From positions 1,563,501 through 1,627,500 of the forward strand of contig JAJTWR010000254.1 of assembly GCA_021613335.1 (NCBI GenBank): DNA of 64,000 bases. The letters run 5' to 3'. This DNA is from Whitmania pigra. Taxonomy: Eukaryota; Annelida; Clitellata; Hirudinida; Haemopidae. A program made the translations under genes and the position numbers. The notes under the pieces were generated by a model, which worked only from the letters and a program-made list of their open reading frames with translations, was not told where the DNA came from and ran no database searches. How positions within the stretch are numbered: position 1 is the stretch's first letter; each line of letters begins with the position of its first letter. Of the stretch, positions 12,901 to 22,793 are shown piece after piece.

Positions 12901-15900
12901 TGCAATTTAGAGACCGAATATCGTTTTCGGAGCCGAACATTGACTTCTATGGCATCATTTCGTTTTCTGTCTCACTAGAAAAATTAATTCTCGGTTCATT
13001 TTCGTTTATGGTCGAAATTGATTTGGAAACGACATGAATATTATTTTTTTAAGTTTTTACAATTCAGTTTTTGTTTATAGAGTTTATATTGTTCGTGTAT
13101 AGAGCAGGGGTCGGCAAACTCCTGCCTAGCTAGTATTACAGGATACGTTTTAACGCTCCATAGGTATAACAAGCACCTCTAGCCAAGCTGGAAGTTCAAT
13201 ATATTCATGAGAAACTAAGTAATTAGACTTACAAGTAACATAAAGAATCATTCGACTTTTACGCAGGTCCTTTTTCCGTTCACGATATCGATTTATAAGT
13301 GCAGTTATATTAAATTCATTAGTAACTACTTGCAGTTGATTTAAATTATAATTATAATCATATGATAGATCAGTGATCTCACTCTTTTGCTTCTTTTTCG
13401 TATGCGAGTAGCCAATCCATCCTTTCCGGAACTAATCTGTCTCTTACTATTAGTAATTAATAATTACTAATTATGATACGCATTAAGTGTTTAGTCAAGC
13501 TTAAATTTTAAAGTTGATTAATTTATTGCCATATTCAGTCAGCGTAGTGAAGCTCCAATAATCGCATTTAGCTTCAGGTCAGCGCATGAGGCTCGGGAAT
13601 CAAAGCCCTAACATCAGCACTTATCGCAAACCATAGTTTAAGTTCTCTCAACAAGTTTGTCAAAAAGTGTCTTCTGTTTTAGGTTTAAAGTTTTCTTTTA
13701 CGTCTACGGTTGTAAGCATTTTTTGATCTTCGATTTATTTTCGTAATCCCAAAATCATTTTCGATCGGACCCCGTGCAATTGTTAGTAATTATTTATTAT
13801 TTATTATTTATAATTAGCAACATATAATAACCGTATCATTATTATTAACATATAGCATTATTACGTTCCCCAATCGGCTAAATAAGAAGATGATTATTTC
13901 AGATGAGATGGAACAAGAAGATGGACACTAAATATTTTTAATCAATTAATTTCATAAAAATTACATTCATTCAATTGTTTGAGAGAACATGGGCTGTGAT
14001 GTTATTATATAGTAATATAATAAATTATTATATAGTATTATAATAAGTAATAAGATATTGTACGTTATATTATTTTCGTAAGAAAATCATGAGAGAAAGG
14101 ATTACTTTCAGAACGGATACACTCCTTTGCACTTGTCTTCGATGTGTGGTCACCGTGAAGTGAGTCAGTTGCTTCTCGAAAAGGGTGCATCGGTGAATAC
14201 ACCTTCAAAGAACGGTTTGACGGCATTACATTTGGCTGCTCAGGGTGATCACGTTGAAGTAGCGAAAGCTCTCCTGCAGCACTCTTCCAACTTGGAATCA
14301 AAAACAAGGGTTGGTGACAATTGACCGTTTGCCGATCGGAAAGTCAATCTGACAACTCCTTGTCTCGGCAGTCTGGTTACACTCCTTTACTGCTGGCTTG
14401 TCACTTCGGCCATCTCAACATGATACGATGCTTGATTGAAAAAGAAGCATCCATTGAGGCAACGACCAAGGCAAGAAATTAATGAAAATTAAGATAAATA
14501 ATATTGCAAATCGTAATTGAAGTATCACTTAGAAAAAAATCCACTTTAAATAAACTTTACGATTAGCTGGGTTACACGGCTCTTCACCAATCGGCGCAGC
14601 AGGGACACATTGCCGTCGTCAACCTTCTCCTGAAGCATCAGGCTTCACCGAATGTTCTGTCTCATGTCAGTTCCTCGAATTCCTTGCAATGATGCACTAT
14701 TAACCATTTGTTCTTTAATCGATAACTATTGAACTTTCAACCTGGTCAACCTCATCAATTGCACGCAGACCGGAGAGACCGCCTTATCGATAGCAGAAAG
14801 AATGGGTTACATATCCATAGTGGAGATGCTGAAAAAAGTGACTGAAATTAAGGTGTCCATGATGCCTCACCACGAGAAGTACATGGTCTTCATGCCAGAA
14901 GTTATGCAAGAATCCAACATGTCCGATACCGACGAGGAAACAGGTTTACATTGATTATCAGTGGCTTGCAAGTAAATAGTCAATACATGGTTCAAGTAAC
15001 ACTTATTATTGGAATTTTGAATATAATTAATAATGTAACTGTTTCACAGAATTTGAAGCCATTTACTTTGTTTGGATTACATTGCAGAATTTGACGAATG
15101 AGAAATGTTTAAAATATTGTGGCATGTTTTAAATGCATTCAAAACATGCGAACAGGTGACGATGGAATTGTTGACTCACTTCAATATCTTGCACCCGATT
15201 ACGTCCTTCACGATGACTCCATTACTTTTGCAAAGGTTTTCTTCCTTAATTTTATTAACTGATTTATTATTATTATTTATTATTATTATTATTAATTATT
15301 ATTATTATTTCTTAATCTATTACTGATGCTGATAAAAAAAAGATGAAAGAATAATTTTTGTAGGAGGAGAAGGAAAGTTTCACCGGTGAGACATCGAATA
15401 TCATCAGCAATTCCCTCAAGATGTCAATGAACCTGTCGATGAATCAAGATGAGATCATGTCTGGTTCATCCACAATTTACCCCACAATCCCAGTCGGCAT
15501 TAAGGTCTGCTAAACTGCATGCTTTTGTTTTAAATAGGAGCACTTTGGAATGAACTCTTACGAAATGCAGTAAGAAGTTACTTCAAGTTGCTTCAAACGT
15601 GCTTTAAAAGGAGTGGTTCATCTTAACGCCTTCCTCTTTTCTCCTCCTTTTTTTTTAATTGGCTTATGAGTTTATTCAATCAATCAATCAAACAAACAAA
15701 CAAGTCGTTATATATATATAAAGAAGCACATGCTTCCGCTGTCGAACTGACCCTAAAAGTAGCTATTTACAAAATTATATGCTATACACTTCCACTCAAT
15801 AAATATGGTTTGTCCTACATTTTGAATAATATATAAAGTAATTTGAAAGTTTTTTTTTTTTGGTTTAACTGAGTTTGATCCTTGATAGATGAAGGTACGG

Positions 15901-18900
15901 AGGTATTCAATAGTTTCTAATATAATATCTTAATGTTCATGCACAAAAAATCTTATAAAAACTGATTAGTTTTTGTCAACCAACATTCATACTTTGAAGT
16001 TTGTTATTCTTTCTGTTATTTATCGATTTTTAATTCCTTTATAACGTTCATTTGTTAGGCAAATGTTGAAGTCAAGAGTGCTTCTACTCGCATGTGCAAC
16101 AGCCTTCCTCCGTGTCACAGTATTTCACCAATCAAGCCGAGTTTGTCCGAAGCCGACTGCCATCTTTGTGCTCCTGCCAAGGGATTCACCAGCGTTTCAG
16201 CGGACAACATCACAGCTGTCCAACACAAACTCACAGGGTTTGTTTCCTCGTTCAAACGTCTCAATAAAATCTCACATCGGCCAGACGAAATTCGTTTCTT
16301 AAATTAGTTTATTTACAATTATTTTCTTTGCAGATCTATGATGAAATGGAGGAGGTATGATTCATGATTCATACTAATTACTTTCTAGTTTCGTACATTG
16401 TTTACAATAGCATGATAGTCGTAATCATGAATCTATTATTAGCACTGATGATAATAATATTGTCTGTTAATAGTGCTTCTTAGTCATTCTAAAAAGTGAT
16501 TTGCGATAGCTTCCTGGTGAGTTTTATGATCGATGCGAGAGGTGGAGCCATGCAAGGTTCGAGACATTCGGGGGTTCGTCTCATCGTACCTCCCAACAAA
16601 GCTTGCATGCCAACCAGGATCACCTGCAAGCTGGTGAAGATGACGAAACTGACCAATCCACCTCCTCTCATGGAAGGTGAAGCGCTCGCAAGCAGAATAT
16701 TGGAAATGGGACCTGCTGGCACGAAGTTTCTCGGGTTAGGAAGGATGATTGTCAATGTCACTCGAAAAATTTCTTGTCTTCCATCCGCTCGTGCAACATC
16801 GATTTCAATACTTGAAGGCCCATTGTCATCGAGGTTCCTCACTTTGCTTCTCTGAGAGGCAGAGAAAGAGAAATCACCATCCTGAGGTCAGACTCCGGTG
16901 ATATTTGGAGAGAACACTCGATGCAGGCCACCGAAGAAGCAGTACACGATGCACTCAATGGCTCATTTGCGGGTAAGGATGTCAATTCTTGGTCTGATTT
17001 CTTTTTTAATCGGCGAAGGGATTAACGTAGAATACCAACAATGCTAAAAACCACACAACAACTACAACAACAGATATCGGAAGTGTAGAGGAACTCGAAT
17101 CGAAGAGGGTCGTGAGGATATTGACGGTCGATTTCCCGCAATACTTTGTCATCGTGACGAGGTGCAGACAGGAAGCATGCATTGTTGGTCCGGAAGGAGG
17201 CATTTTAAGCTCCACCGTCGTTCCACAGGTTCAAGCCGTTTTCCCTCCTGGGGCCCTCCTTAAAAATATCAAAGTTGGCCTGCAGGTTTGCATTGTGTTC
17301 TTTAACATTGGAACAACCTTAACTGTAATAACTAACCTTATTCTGACATGAATCAAACTATTTAACACATCCTTCGTAATTTTAGTTAAAATTTTAGTTG
17401 AAAAATTGTCAGTTTCAAATGTCATTAATCCAGGTGCAGCCCGTTTATCCAGAACTTGCCTGTCAATTGGTTGGAAACAGAGTTGCTTTCAGTCCAATTG
17501 TAACACTGGAACCAAGACGCAGAAAGTTTCACAGGCCAATCACGTTGACCGTTCCCATTCCAAAGCCAACCCACAAAGGAATGTTGAATCAATGCGATCC
17601 AGATTCCCCGTCCCTTCGACTACTGTGCAGTATCACCGGTAAGAATCGTAAGTGTTTCATTCCTACTTGTTTCTATTTCTACCTTCACTCGGTCGTCGTC
17701 GTCGTCGTCATGTCAACTGTTCTTTTGGCTTTCAAATGAGTGCATCGAACGTCGTAAACACGAGGATGAACGTGAGGATGAACGTGAGGATGAACGTGAG
17801 GATGAACGTGAGGATGAACGTGAGGATGAACGTGAGGATGAACGTGAGGATGAACGTGAGGATGAACGTGAGGATGAACGTGAGGATGAACGTGAGGTGT
17901 TCATGGTGTTGCAGGAGGCACGTCACCGTCGCAGTGGGAGGACATCACGGGCACAACGCCCCTCACCTTCATCAACAACAGCGTCACATTCACCACTTCT
18001 GTTTCAGCAAGGCTTGTTACACTTGAGTACTTGTATTGTACGACCAAGATGAAGAAGAGGAAGAAAGATTATTTTTTTTCTATTTATTTATTATAACAGG
18101 TTCTGGATGCTGGATTGTCAGGGTATGGTGGCGACTGCAAAGTTAGCGACGGAGTTACACCGAGAGATCATCATCATACCTTACATGGTTCGCTTCGTCG
18201 TATTCGCACGCCATCACACCTACAACGAAGCCAGGCTGAGAATAGTTTGCACGGCTGAAGAGAAAATCGATAAAGCACTTGAAAACAAGGAAAAGTTTGT
18301 TGAGGTGGCGAGGAGCAGAGAAGTCGAGGTATTTCAATGTCTTCGAAAGAATGAAAACAGAATTCTAATAATTACGTTTTTTCTACTTTTATTGATGCCA
18401 GTCATTATTTTACATGTTTCTATGAAGTCCCGCTCTTTATTAATGAATGTAGCTTCGAGTGCTTGTTGACTTTCAACCTAAGCAAGTTCTCAAACAGTTT
18501 ATTATTCATTCCAATAGAGATGGGACAGTCATTATTCATTTCTCATTAGTTTGCTATCTAACATTAAACATAAAACCTTAAGAGTCCCCAGCATATGTAC
18601 CGATGATTTTGTGCTCATCTACTAATATTGACGCAACATGCATTCACCTGCATAATCGATTTGAATTGTTTGCATTTATTTAAATTAATGTTTAGTTTTT
18701 TAGTTCTGATTACGTTATTGCATTTGTAACGCTTTGAGGCATACAAGTAACGAAAAGTAAAAAGTACTTTGGGTGTACTTAAGCACAATCACTTGTGTTA
18801 ACAAATGCTGCCGATTGTGTTGTGACGTCATCTTACAAAAACCATCGTAACGACTTCAGGTGCTCGAAGGAAAGCAGTTGTACGTCGAGATGATTGGAAA

Positions 18901-20430
18901 TTTGTGTCCCATCGTCAAAGCAGGAGAGAAGTTGTCGCTGACCTTCAAGCCGTTTGTTGAGAACCGATTTCAGTTCACAGTCCGAATAAAGGATACACAT
19001 CAGGAATTGTTCGGGAGGTTGGCATTCGTCTTCGAACCTCGAGACATCAGAGGCGACAAAGCTGCCCCTGTTTGCAACCTCAACATTGTTCTGCCCAGTG
19101 CTGTCCACAGACTTCGCTCGAAAGAGAGCACCGACGATTCGGCCAGGATGCTCAACAGAACCAGCGGTGAGAATGAGGCAGATGTGCGTGTGTCGACACA
19201 AACGAAGCAGTTTAAACATTGAGGCATTAAACAGTTGATTATTAATTTCAAGGTTGTGATTCGCTGAAGGACTCCTTGATGAGTTCATCGATGGGATCGT
19301 CATCACATCATGCACAGTCCGATGCATCCATTGAAGAAAGAGAACTTTACAAGGTTCGCCCGACGAAAGATGCAATTGTTTGATTAACAGAACTTATTTT
19401 TAATTACTTAACTAATTATTACAACAGTAATTTTTTTTATTGATTTCAACTAAGAATTTCTATTCGGTTGTCGTGTTTAGTTTTTGTTAATTTATTTAAA
19501 TAATGCCATGATAATTTATGATAATGATTTAGAATTCTGAATCTCTTTTTGACGCTGCTTGGAGCGAGTCGGGTTCGTACGAGTCAAAAGATGTCGGTGA
19601 GTCATTATTAAGCTTATAAGTTTTAATTAATTAAGAATTAAGCTTATAAGTTTAATTAAGAATTAAGCTTATGAGTTTAATTAAGAATTAAGCTTATAAG
19701 TTTAATTAAGAATTAAGCTTATAAGTTTAATTAAGAATTAAGCTTATAAGTTTAATTAAGAATTAAGCTTATAAGTTTAATTAAGAATTAAGCTTATAAG
19801 TTTAATTAAGAATTAAGCTTATAAGTTTAATTAAGAATTAAGCTTATAAGTTTAATTAAGAATTAAGCTTATGAGTTTAATTAAGAATTAAGCTTATAAG
19901 TTTCAGTCAGCTGAATTCAAGTCGGTTGATGTTAATGGATTCTTTAGAAAACGACCACGTTCCCTACGATGACCTTTTGACCCCAGTCATTGAGGAGCAG
20001 GAAAGGTCATGCGAGGACTACGAAACACCCTGCGAAAAGACTTTTTGCGAGGCAATTGTAGGCGCCAGAAGAATGAACCACGTTGAAAATATTGTCGACG
20101 ATGACGACAAAACACCTGTTAATGTAGTCAAAGGTTTGCATTTTATTGCGGAAGCATCACGTCGTTAAATCGCATGAAAGAGAAACAAATCTCAGGTTCC
20201 ATCGTGTTAAGCGGATTTGCAAAAGAGTCTGATGCAACTGAAAACTCCTTGCTGAACAAACACGCACAGAAGAGCATCAAACAGATCAGCGATCACCTCA
20301 GCGACGTGGCAGAGAGGCAAATGTATAAAGGTGCTGTTCGTTCGTCTTTCACAAATAACAGAAATTCATGAGAAACACTTTCCTGATTTCAGATTGGCTG
20401 AAAAAAACGAGCGATCAACACAAGCAGTGA
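1094..20430 (+). CDS. ANK: ankyrin: 24 ANK repeats, two ZU5 domains and UPA domain, 36 modelled exons
   Basis: Membrane-skeleton adaptor that links membrane proteins to spectrin. Modelled exons: 1094-1189, 1758-1859, 1922-2020, 2644-2742, 2824-2922, 2988-3179, 3421-3453, 4303-4401, 4486-4584, 4723-4920, 4987-5085, 5170-5268, 11781-11978, 12158-12355, 12419-12616, 12690-12788, 14112-14309, 14372-14470, 14567-14665, 14769-14943, 15156-15235, 15364-15504, 16059-16237, 16334-16354, 16510-16734, 16818-16972, 17074-17285, 17434-17638, 17915-18011, 18100-18328, 18860-19166, 19253-19353, 19533-19596, 19948-20133, 20196-20330, 20393-20430. Phases are continuous and give about 1650 residues. Most repeat exons are 99 or 198 nt, one or two 33-residue repeats each, as in animal ankyrins. 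The start ATG 1094 opens a 32-residue exon before the capping repeat. The last exon reads into TGA at 20428-20430; no death domain was found. Weak points are the donors after 3179 and 18011 and the C-terminal end. Confidence 0.9.
2125..2305. mobile_element. MITE-like palindromic insertion in ankyrin intron 3
   Basis: Near-matching inverted arms (GCGACAAAATAGCCCCGTC at ~2148 against GACGGGGCTGTTTTGTCGC at ~2287-2305) enclose about 110 bp without coding potential. The segment is flanked by exact 12-bp direct repeats AAGGTTCATCAG at 2113-2124 and 2306-2317. The left boundary holds an extra 23 bp outside the palindrome arm. It looks like a non-autonomous DNA transposon; the superfamily is not assigned. 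Confidence 0.6.
5521..5584 (+). repeat. SINE-B 3' hairpin motif next to LINE 3' end
   Basis: Contains CGCTATGCACATGGCGCTTT and then ATAAATAAATTATTATTATT. Nearly identical sequence is at 9080-9140, and the same motif forms the 3' end of the tRNA-derived SINE copies at 39795-39965 and 48563-48737 (minus). It lies directly beside the 3' end of the R2-like element. Confidence 0.65.
5585..8950 (-). mobile_element. degenerate R2-clade-like non-LTR retrotransposon in the ankyrin intron
   Basis: Minus-strand element of about 3.3 kb lying wholly in the 6.5-kb ankyrin intron. In its own direction it has a zinc-finger/Myb-like N-terminal region, a reverse transcriptase, a thumb and a C-terminal Cys-rich region, then a 3' UTR towards 5585. 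Ends are approximate: the 3' end is placed by similarity with the second fragment at 9140, and the 5' end by loss of coding signal near 8950. It is antisense to the host gene. Canonical R2 elements insert in 28S rDNA; no rDNA is seen here. Confidence 0.7.
5726..8894 (-). pseudogene. broken ORF of the R2-like element: zinc finger, Myb, reverse transcriptase, C-terminal domain
   Basis: Fragments in transcriptional order. 8433-8894: Cys/His finger-like stretch with [20 protein letters not shown], then a Myb-like [18 protein letters not shown]. 7222-7554: RT start, [20 protein letters not shown]. 6613-7170: RT motif [14 protein letters not shown], motif [17 protein letters not shown], and motif [12 protein letters not shown]. 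6059-6433: thumb, [20 protein letters not shown]. 5726-6034: [12 protein letters not shown], resembling the R2 CCHC region but lacking the later ligands. Motif C normally reads (F/Y)ADD; here one catalytic Asp is Asn. Frameshifts and stops separate the pieces. Certainly non-functional. Confidence 0.8.
9080..9400 (-). repeat. second, diverged LINE 3'-end fragment with SINE-B-type hairpin
   Basis: 9080-9140 repeats the hairpin motif of 5521-5584. The following ~100 bp (GGCCA, GTTCAAAAA, GGTCTGCA/GTCTGCAAAAGGGTC-like blocks) aligns by eye with 5585-5690, the 3' UTR side of the R2-like element, and CCATATCTTGTA recurs at about 9366 and 5795. I read this as a 5'-truncated second copy. The identity is an eye estimate and its right limit is uncertain. 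Confidence 0.45.
9734..10069 (-). pseudogene. N-terminal fragment of a ZMYM/TTF-type hAT transposase
   Basis: A 111-codon minus-strand ORF whose segment [20 protein letters not shown] followed by [12 protein letters not shown] matches the conserved N-terminus of the zinc-finger-TTF hAT transposases that lie behind ZMYM1-like genes. After it comes only an acidic linker; the TTF finger and catalytic core are missing. Solitary fragment in the ankyrin intron. It is the same transposase class as the relic at 53392-54625, but a different part of the protein. Confidence 0.55.
10310..10420. repeat. dispersed repeat copy 1 (partner at 24755-24890)
   Basis: Shares CAAACTCACCGAAATGCTT, GTCCAAG/ATCCAAG, CAATTGCGAATG/CAATCGCGAATG and GAACAATATGCT/GAACGATATGCT in the same order with 24755-24890. 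Unclassified; short and moderately diverged. Confidence 0.5.
10580..11780. other. remainder of the large ankyrin intron, no gene seen
   Basis: About 1.2 kb of AT-rich intron with no coding or RNA signal, ending at the TTAG acceptor of 11781. Confidence 0.5.
12789..14111. other. ankyrin intron 16, mostly featureless
   Basis: AT-rich 1.3-kb intron. The only notable item is CAGGGGTCGGCAAACTC at 13107, which resembles a hAT terminal inverted repeat; no matching partner end was found within the intron. Confidence 0.4.
16510..19353 (+). other. ANK: ankyrin ZU5-ZU5-UPA spectrin-binding module
   Basis: The first ZU5 domain starts [20 protein letters not shown] (16510). After [20 protein letters not shown] it is followed by DFPQYFVIV and the second ZU5 motif [20 protein letters not shown] (around 17180), then [56 protein letters not shown] and the UPA strand [10 protein letters not shown]. 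These are signature stretches of the tandem ZU5-UPA supramodule, whose first ZU5 binds beta-spectrin. A 21-nt micro-exon (16334-16354) precedes the first ZU5. Intron 28 contains an 11-copy 12-bp minisatellite. Confidence 0.88.
17760..17897. repeat. 12-bp minisatellite in ankyrin intron 28
   Basis: About 11 near-perfect head-to-tail copies of GTGAGGATGAAC. Because 12 is a multiple of three it yields artificial ORFs in several frames (Met-Asn-Val-Arg repeats forward, Arg-Ser-Ser-Ser repeats reverse). It lies just upstream of the acceptor at 17914, between conserved ZU5 exons, so it is intronic. Every unit starts GTGAGG, resembling a 5' splice site. Confidence 0.9.
19533..20430 (+). other. ANK: ankyrin C-terminal tail, acidic, no death domain
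   Basis: Four short exons after UPA encode a low-complexity, acidic, Ser/Glu-rich tail of about 140 residues. It ends HKQ-stop at TGA 20428-20430. If the GTGAGT at 20427 is instead used as a donor to the acceptor at 20492, the frame stops three codons later, so both readings end the protein here. No six-helix death-domain pattern (L-A-x-x-L-G-x-D-W) was found in any frame up to 21200. Truncation relative to vertebrate ankyrins is therefore likely, but an unseen alternative 3' exon cannot be excluded. Confidence 0.55.
19620..19905. repeat. 25-bp minisatellite in ankyrin intron 33
   Basis: About eleven copies of a 25-bp AT-rich unit containing TTAAGCTTATAAG and TTAATTAAG, with an occasional ATAAG-to-ATGAG variant. 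Copies are almost identical, so expansion or homogenisation is recent. It ends just before the next exon's polypyrimidine tract. Confidence 0.92.
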
Positions 20431-21210
20431 GTAATTGGTTGGATGTTGAAATGGATTGAATTACAGCAACTTAAGTTCATCCTTCCACGCAGGCCATCTT
20501 GAAGAGGTGTACGGAGACGGCAACAGGCCTTATTTATGTCAACAATAACATCGCCTTTCAGGTTTCAACAGCGTTTTCAAGCCTTTCTATTTTAAACGGA
20601 ATTTGATTCCCTCAATTTTGGGCATAGTGGTGATAGTTAGCGATGTGTCTGGTCAACGTGTAAATAGTTTGGCTTGTCGTCAGTTTTTGGAAGTCAGTGT
20701 TTCAACTTGTTGGACTGTCAGAGGCTTCGACAGATGCTCAATCGCTTCTCACCAGTCGATGAAATTCTGCACAGTCTGACGACGCATCGAGTCTATGTTG
20801 TTGTTGTTGTTTTTGATATAATTTTTTCGATTGTATATTATGTTTTTTTTTGTTTCCGTCCACGTTGATTTATCTTTTGTGACGCTCAGTCCGATTACAG
20901 CATCGCTGAGCTTCTCATTGATTTCGGTCTTTGGACACGTTGTCGTCGGACTACGACTTATGCTCTTTTTTTTTAAAATAATTTTCAGGCGCTTTTGTTT
21001 CTGCAACTCTTCACGAGATGAAGCTTGTGGACAAACTCGTTTCACTTGATTTCATTGTTTCCATCTCTTGTGATTTTTACATCAGTTTTTGTTAAGGCTC
21101 ACTTTTAGACGTTTTTCATCTTTTGCTTGACGTGTTATTCTATCAATTCTATAAGTTTTCCAACTCTGTAATCGTGTTGCCGTTTTATATGTTATTTTTT
21201 AAATAAACTC
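20431..21210 (+). terminator. probable ankyrin 3' UTR and polyadenylation region
   Basis: Follows the TGA at 20430. Contains open but unconserved stretches, including an ORF-like block 20493-20561 that does not keep phase with the last exon. The first good AATAAA downstream is at ~21202 (TTTTAAATAAACTC). Assigned by position; an intermediate weaker signal is possible. Confidence 0.35.
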
Positions 21211-21344
21211 TCGCACCTGGATCTCTCCACAAAGAATCTCAGATTGGAGGATCAAAGGATGAGGGAAAGAGATTTCAGCTACTATCGCTTGGATTACGCA
21301 AACCATTAAATCAATCAAGCAGTCGGGTTTGAAGTGGTTAAGTG

Positions 21345-21470
21345 ATTGGTGCTTAAGTGGTTAACTAGTGCTCACGTTGTTAGAAATGTTATCACCGGGT
21401 GTGGGATCGAGCCCGGCCAATGATTCCGAGAGATGATTAGATGGCTAGTATGACGCTTGGAGAGTCGGGG
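21345..21470 (+). repeat. tRNA-derived SINE-like fragment
   Basis: A TTAAGTGGTTAAC stretch near 21353 resembles a pol III A box, and GGGATCGAGCCCGG (~21402) resembles a B box, spaced as in a tRNA-derived SINE head. The following GATGATTAGATGGCTAG is reminiscent of the SINE-A tail. No cloverleaf with acceptor pairing could be drawn, so this is not called as a tRNA gene. Confidence 0.45.
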
Positions 21471-22144
21471 CATTATTACGTCAACAATGGGAGTTCGGGG
21501 CGGTACCCCGTACTTTGTCCGAGAGGGTGAGATTGCTGAATTGCGGGGTCGTGAGGTAGGATTAGGGTTGAGGATAACTTTCTCATCTTCAGCTTTCGCG
21601 CGGTGTTTGCCGCTCCCATGCCCAAGAAATGGTTTCATATCTTGACAAACGGGCTAAAACGTGCCCACACTCGAATTATAATTATGAAAACTTTTATCTT
21701 GTTTATTGTGTTCAAAATATATTCAAATAAATTTAAGAAATAAGAAACGTAAATATTTTTATGCTTCACGTCAAAAATGCGCCTTAGTTTTAATTACTCG
21801 ACCGTGAAATATAAATAATGCCGCACCTCCCTTCTCAGGTGTTTCGGAAGTCAACAGACATGGTCAGCTTGACAATGATTATTATCTGTTATTTGGAATT
21901 TAGGGAGTAATGATAATTTCATACTAAACAATATAAGATCAATAATAACCTTTATTAAGACAGTAATAATTATTACATAATAACAATCATTCATGAGTTC
22001 TTAAATCAAGTTTAAATCAATTTTAGGTCTCAAGAGATCAAAACGGTTCGTTCTTCGATTGTTTTGTCGTGATATTTGATTTAAGGCAAACTAAATTGAC
22101 TGCTGCCAGATTAAAATCAACTAAACTATAAATTTCATAACCAG

Positions 22145-22721
22145 CAATCAAAGAGTGTTTCACCTTGTTTGACAAGGATGCCGATGGTCAAATTTCTTCT
22201 CATGAGCTGGGCACAGTGGTCAGATCACTGGGTCTGAATCCCACTGAAGCTGAAGTAGAAGAAATAAATAGGAACATGATCAGTGAGCTCAATTCACTTA
22301 ATCAAATTTATAAATGCTCTTGCATGGAATGTAATTTTAGAGAAGAATTCCTTTGGTCTTTCCGACTTGATGCAAGTGATGACTCGATTTGCCGATGATC
22401 CCAGAAATAAGGAAGACGAGATTAAGGAAGCATTTCGAGTTTTTGATAGAGACAACACTGGTTTCATCTCTGCAGCTGAATTAAAACATGTTCTAACAAA
22501 CATTGGTGAGAAACTTACAGACAAAGAAGTTGATGAACTTATCAGGGAAATTGATGTGGATAGGAATGGCCAAGTCAATTATGAAGGTAGATTCATGATC
22601 ATCAATTTATAAATATTACTTACCTTTGATTGATGCAGTAGAAAGGAAAATTTTTTTTAAAATACATGTGATGTTATTTCATGTTTCAATGCCAGATGTT
22701 GTCAGACTCATGTGTGGTTGA
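22145..22721 (+). CDS. calmodulin-like EF-hand protein, divergent, 5' exon not found
   Basis: Calcium sensor of the calmodulin superfamily. Exons 22145-22282, 22341-22586 and 22696-22721 join in phase and give about 136 residues, ending [12 protein letters not shown] at 22719-22721, which aligns with the calmodulin C-terminus EEFVQMM. EF1 is canonical ([12 protein letters not shown], followed by [19 protein letters not shown]). EF2 is lost: [14 protein letters not shown] lacks the acidic ligands. EF3 is canonical ([12 protein letters not shown]). EF4 ([11 protein letters not shown], then Asp) has Asp instead of Glu at position 12, which usually weakens calcium binding. The first visible exon starts in the EF1 incoming helix at phase 1, so an N-terminal exon must lie upstream, but none was recognised. 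It is too divergent to be the conserved calmodulin itself. A polyadenylation signal follows at 22788. Confidence 0.72.
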
Positions 22722-22787
22722 AGCAGACAAGATTTGAAAGTTGAGATTCAAACTTTTATGTTCCACACATTTTGTTTGCATTCATTC

Positions 22788-22793
22788 CAATAA
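22788..22793 (+). terminator. AATAAA polyadenylation signal of the calmodulin-like gene
   Basis: AATAAA in CATTCCAATAAAATG, about 70 bp after the stop codon. Confidence 0.55.

Larger units (their letters stand above)
1758..14943 (+). other. ANK: ankyrin membrane-binding domain: 24 ANK repeats
   Basis: Residues ~33-830 of the model. Repeat 1 is the degenerate capping repeat starting [20 protein letters not shown]. Repeats 2-23 carry the canonical G-x-T-P-L-H-x-A core, for example [20 protein letters not shown] at 5170, and repeat 24 ends in a linker with an acidic DTDEE run. The count of 24 equals that of canonical ankyrins. A 33-nt micro-exon (3421-3453, [11 protein letters not shown]) sits between repeats 6 and 7 and matches the optional linker found there in vertebrate ankyrins. 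The 6.5-kb intron between repeats 12 and 13 (5269-11780) is loaded with mobile elements. Confidence 0.88.

Noticed and set aside
16489..16842. 117-codon antisense ORF
   Set aside because: Exact shadow of the ankyrin ZU5 exon on the plus strand.
17713..18026. Ser-Arg-rich and Met-Asn-Val-Arg repeat proteins in several frames
   Set aside because: They are translations of the 12-bp intronic minisatellite, bounded by conserved ankyrin ZU5 exons.
20493..20561. Further coding exon of ankyrin (AILKRCTETATGLIYV)
   Set aside because: Phase does not join to the preceding exon: using the 20427 donor yields a stop three codons later. Kept only as a possible UTR or alternative exon.
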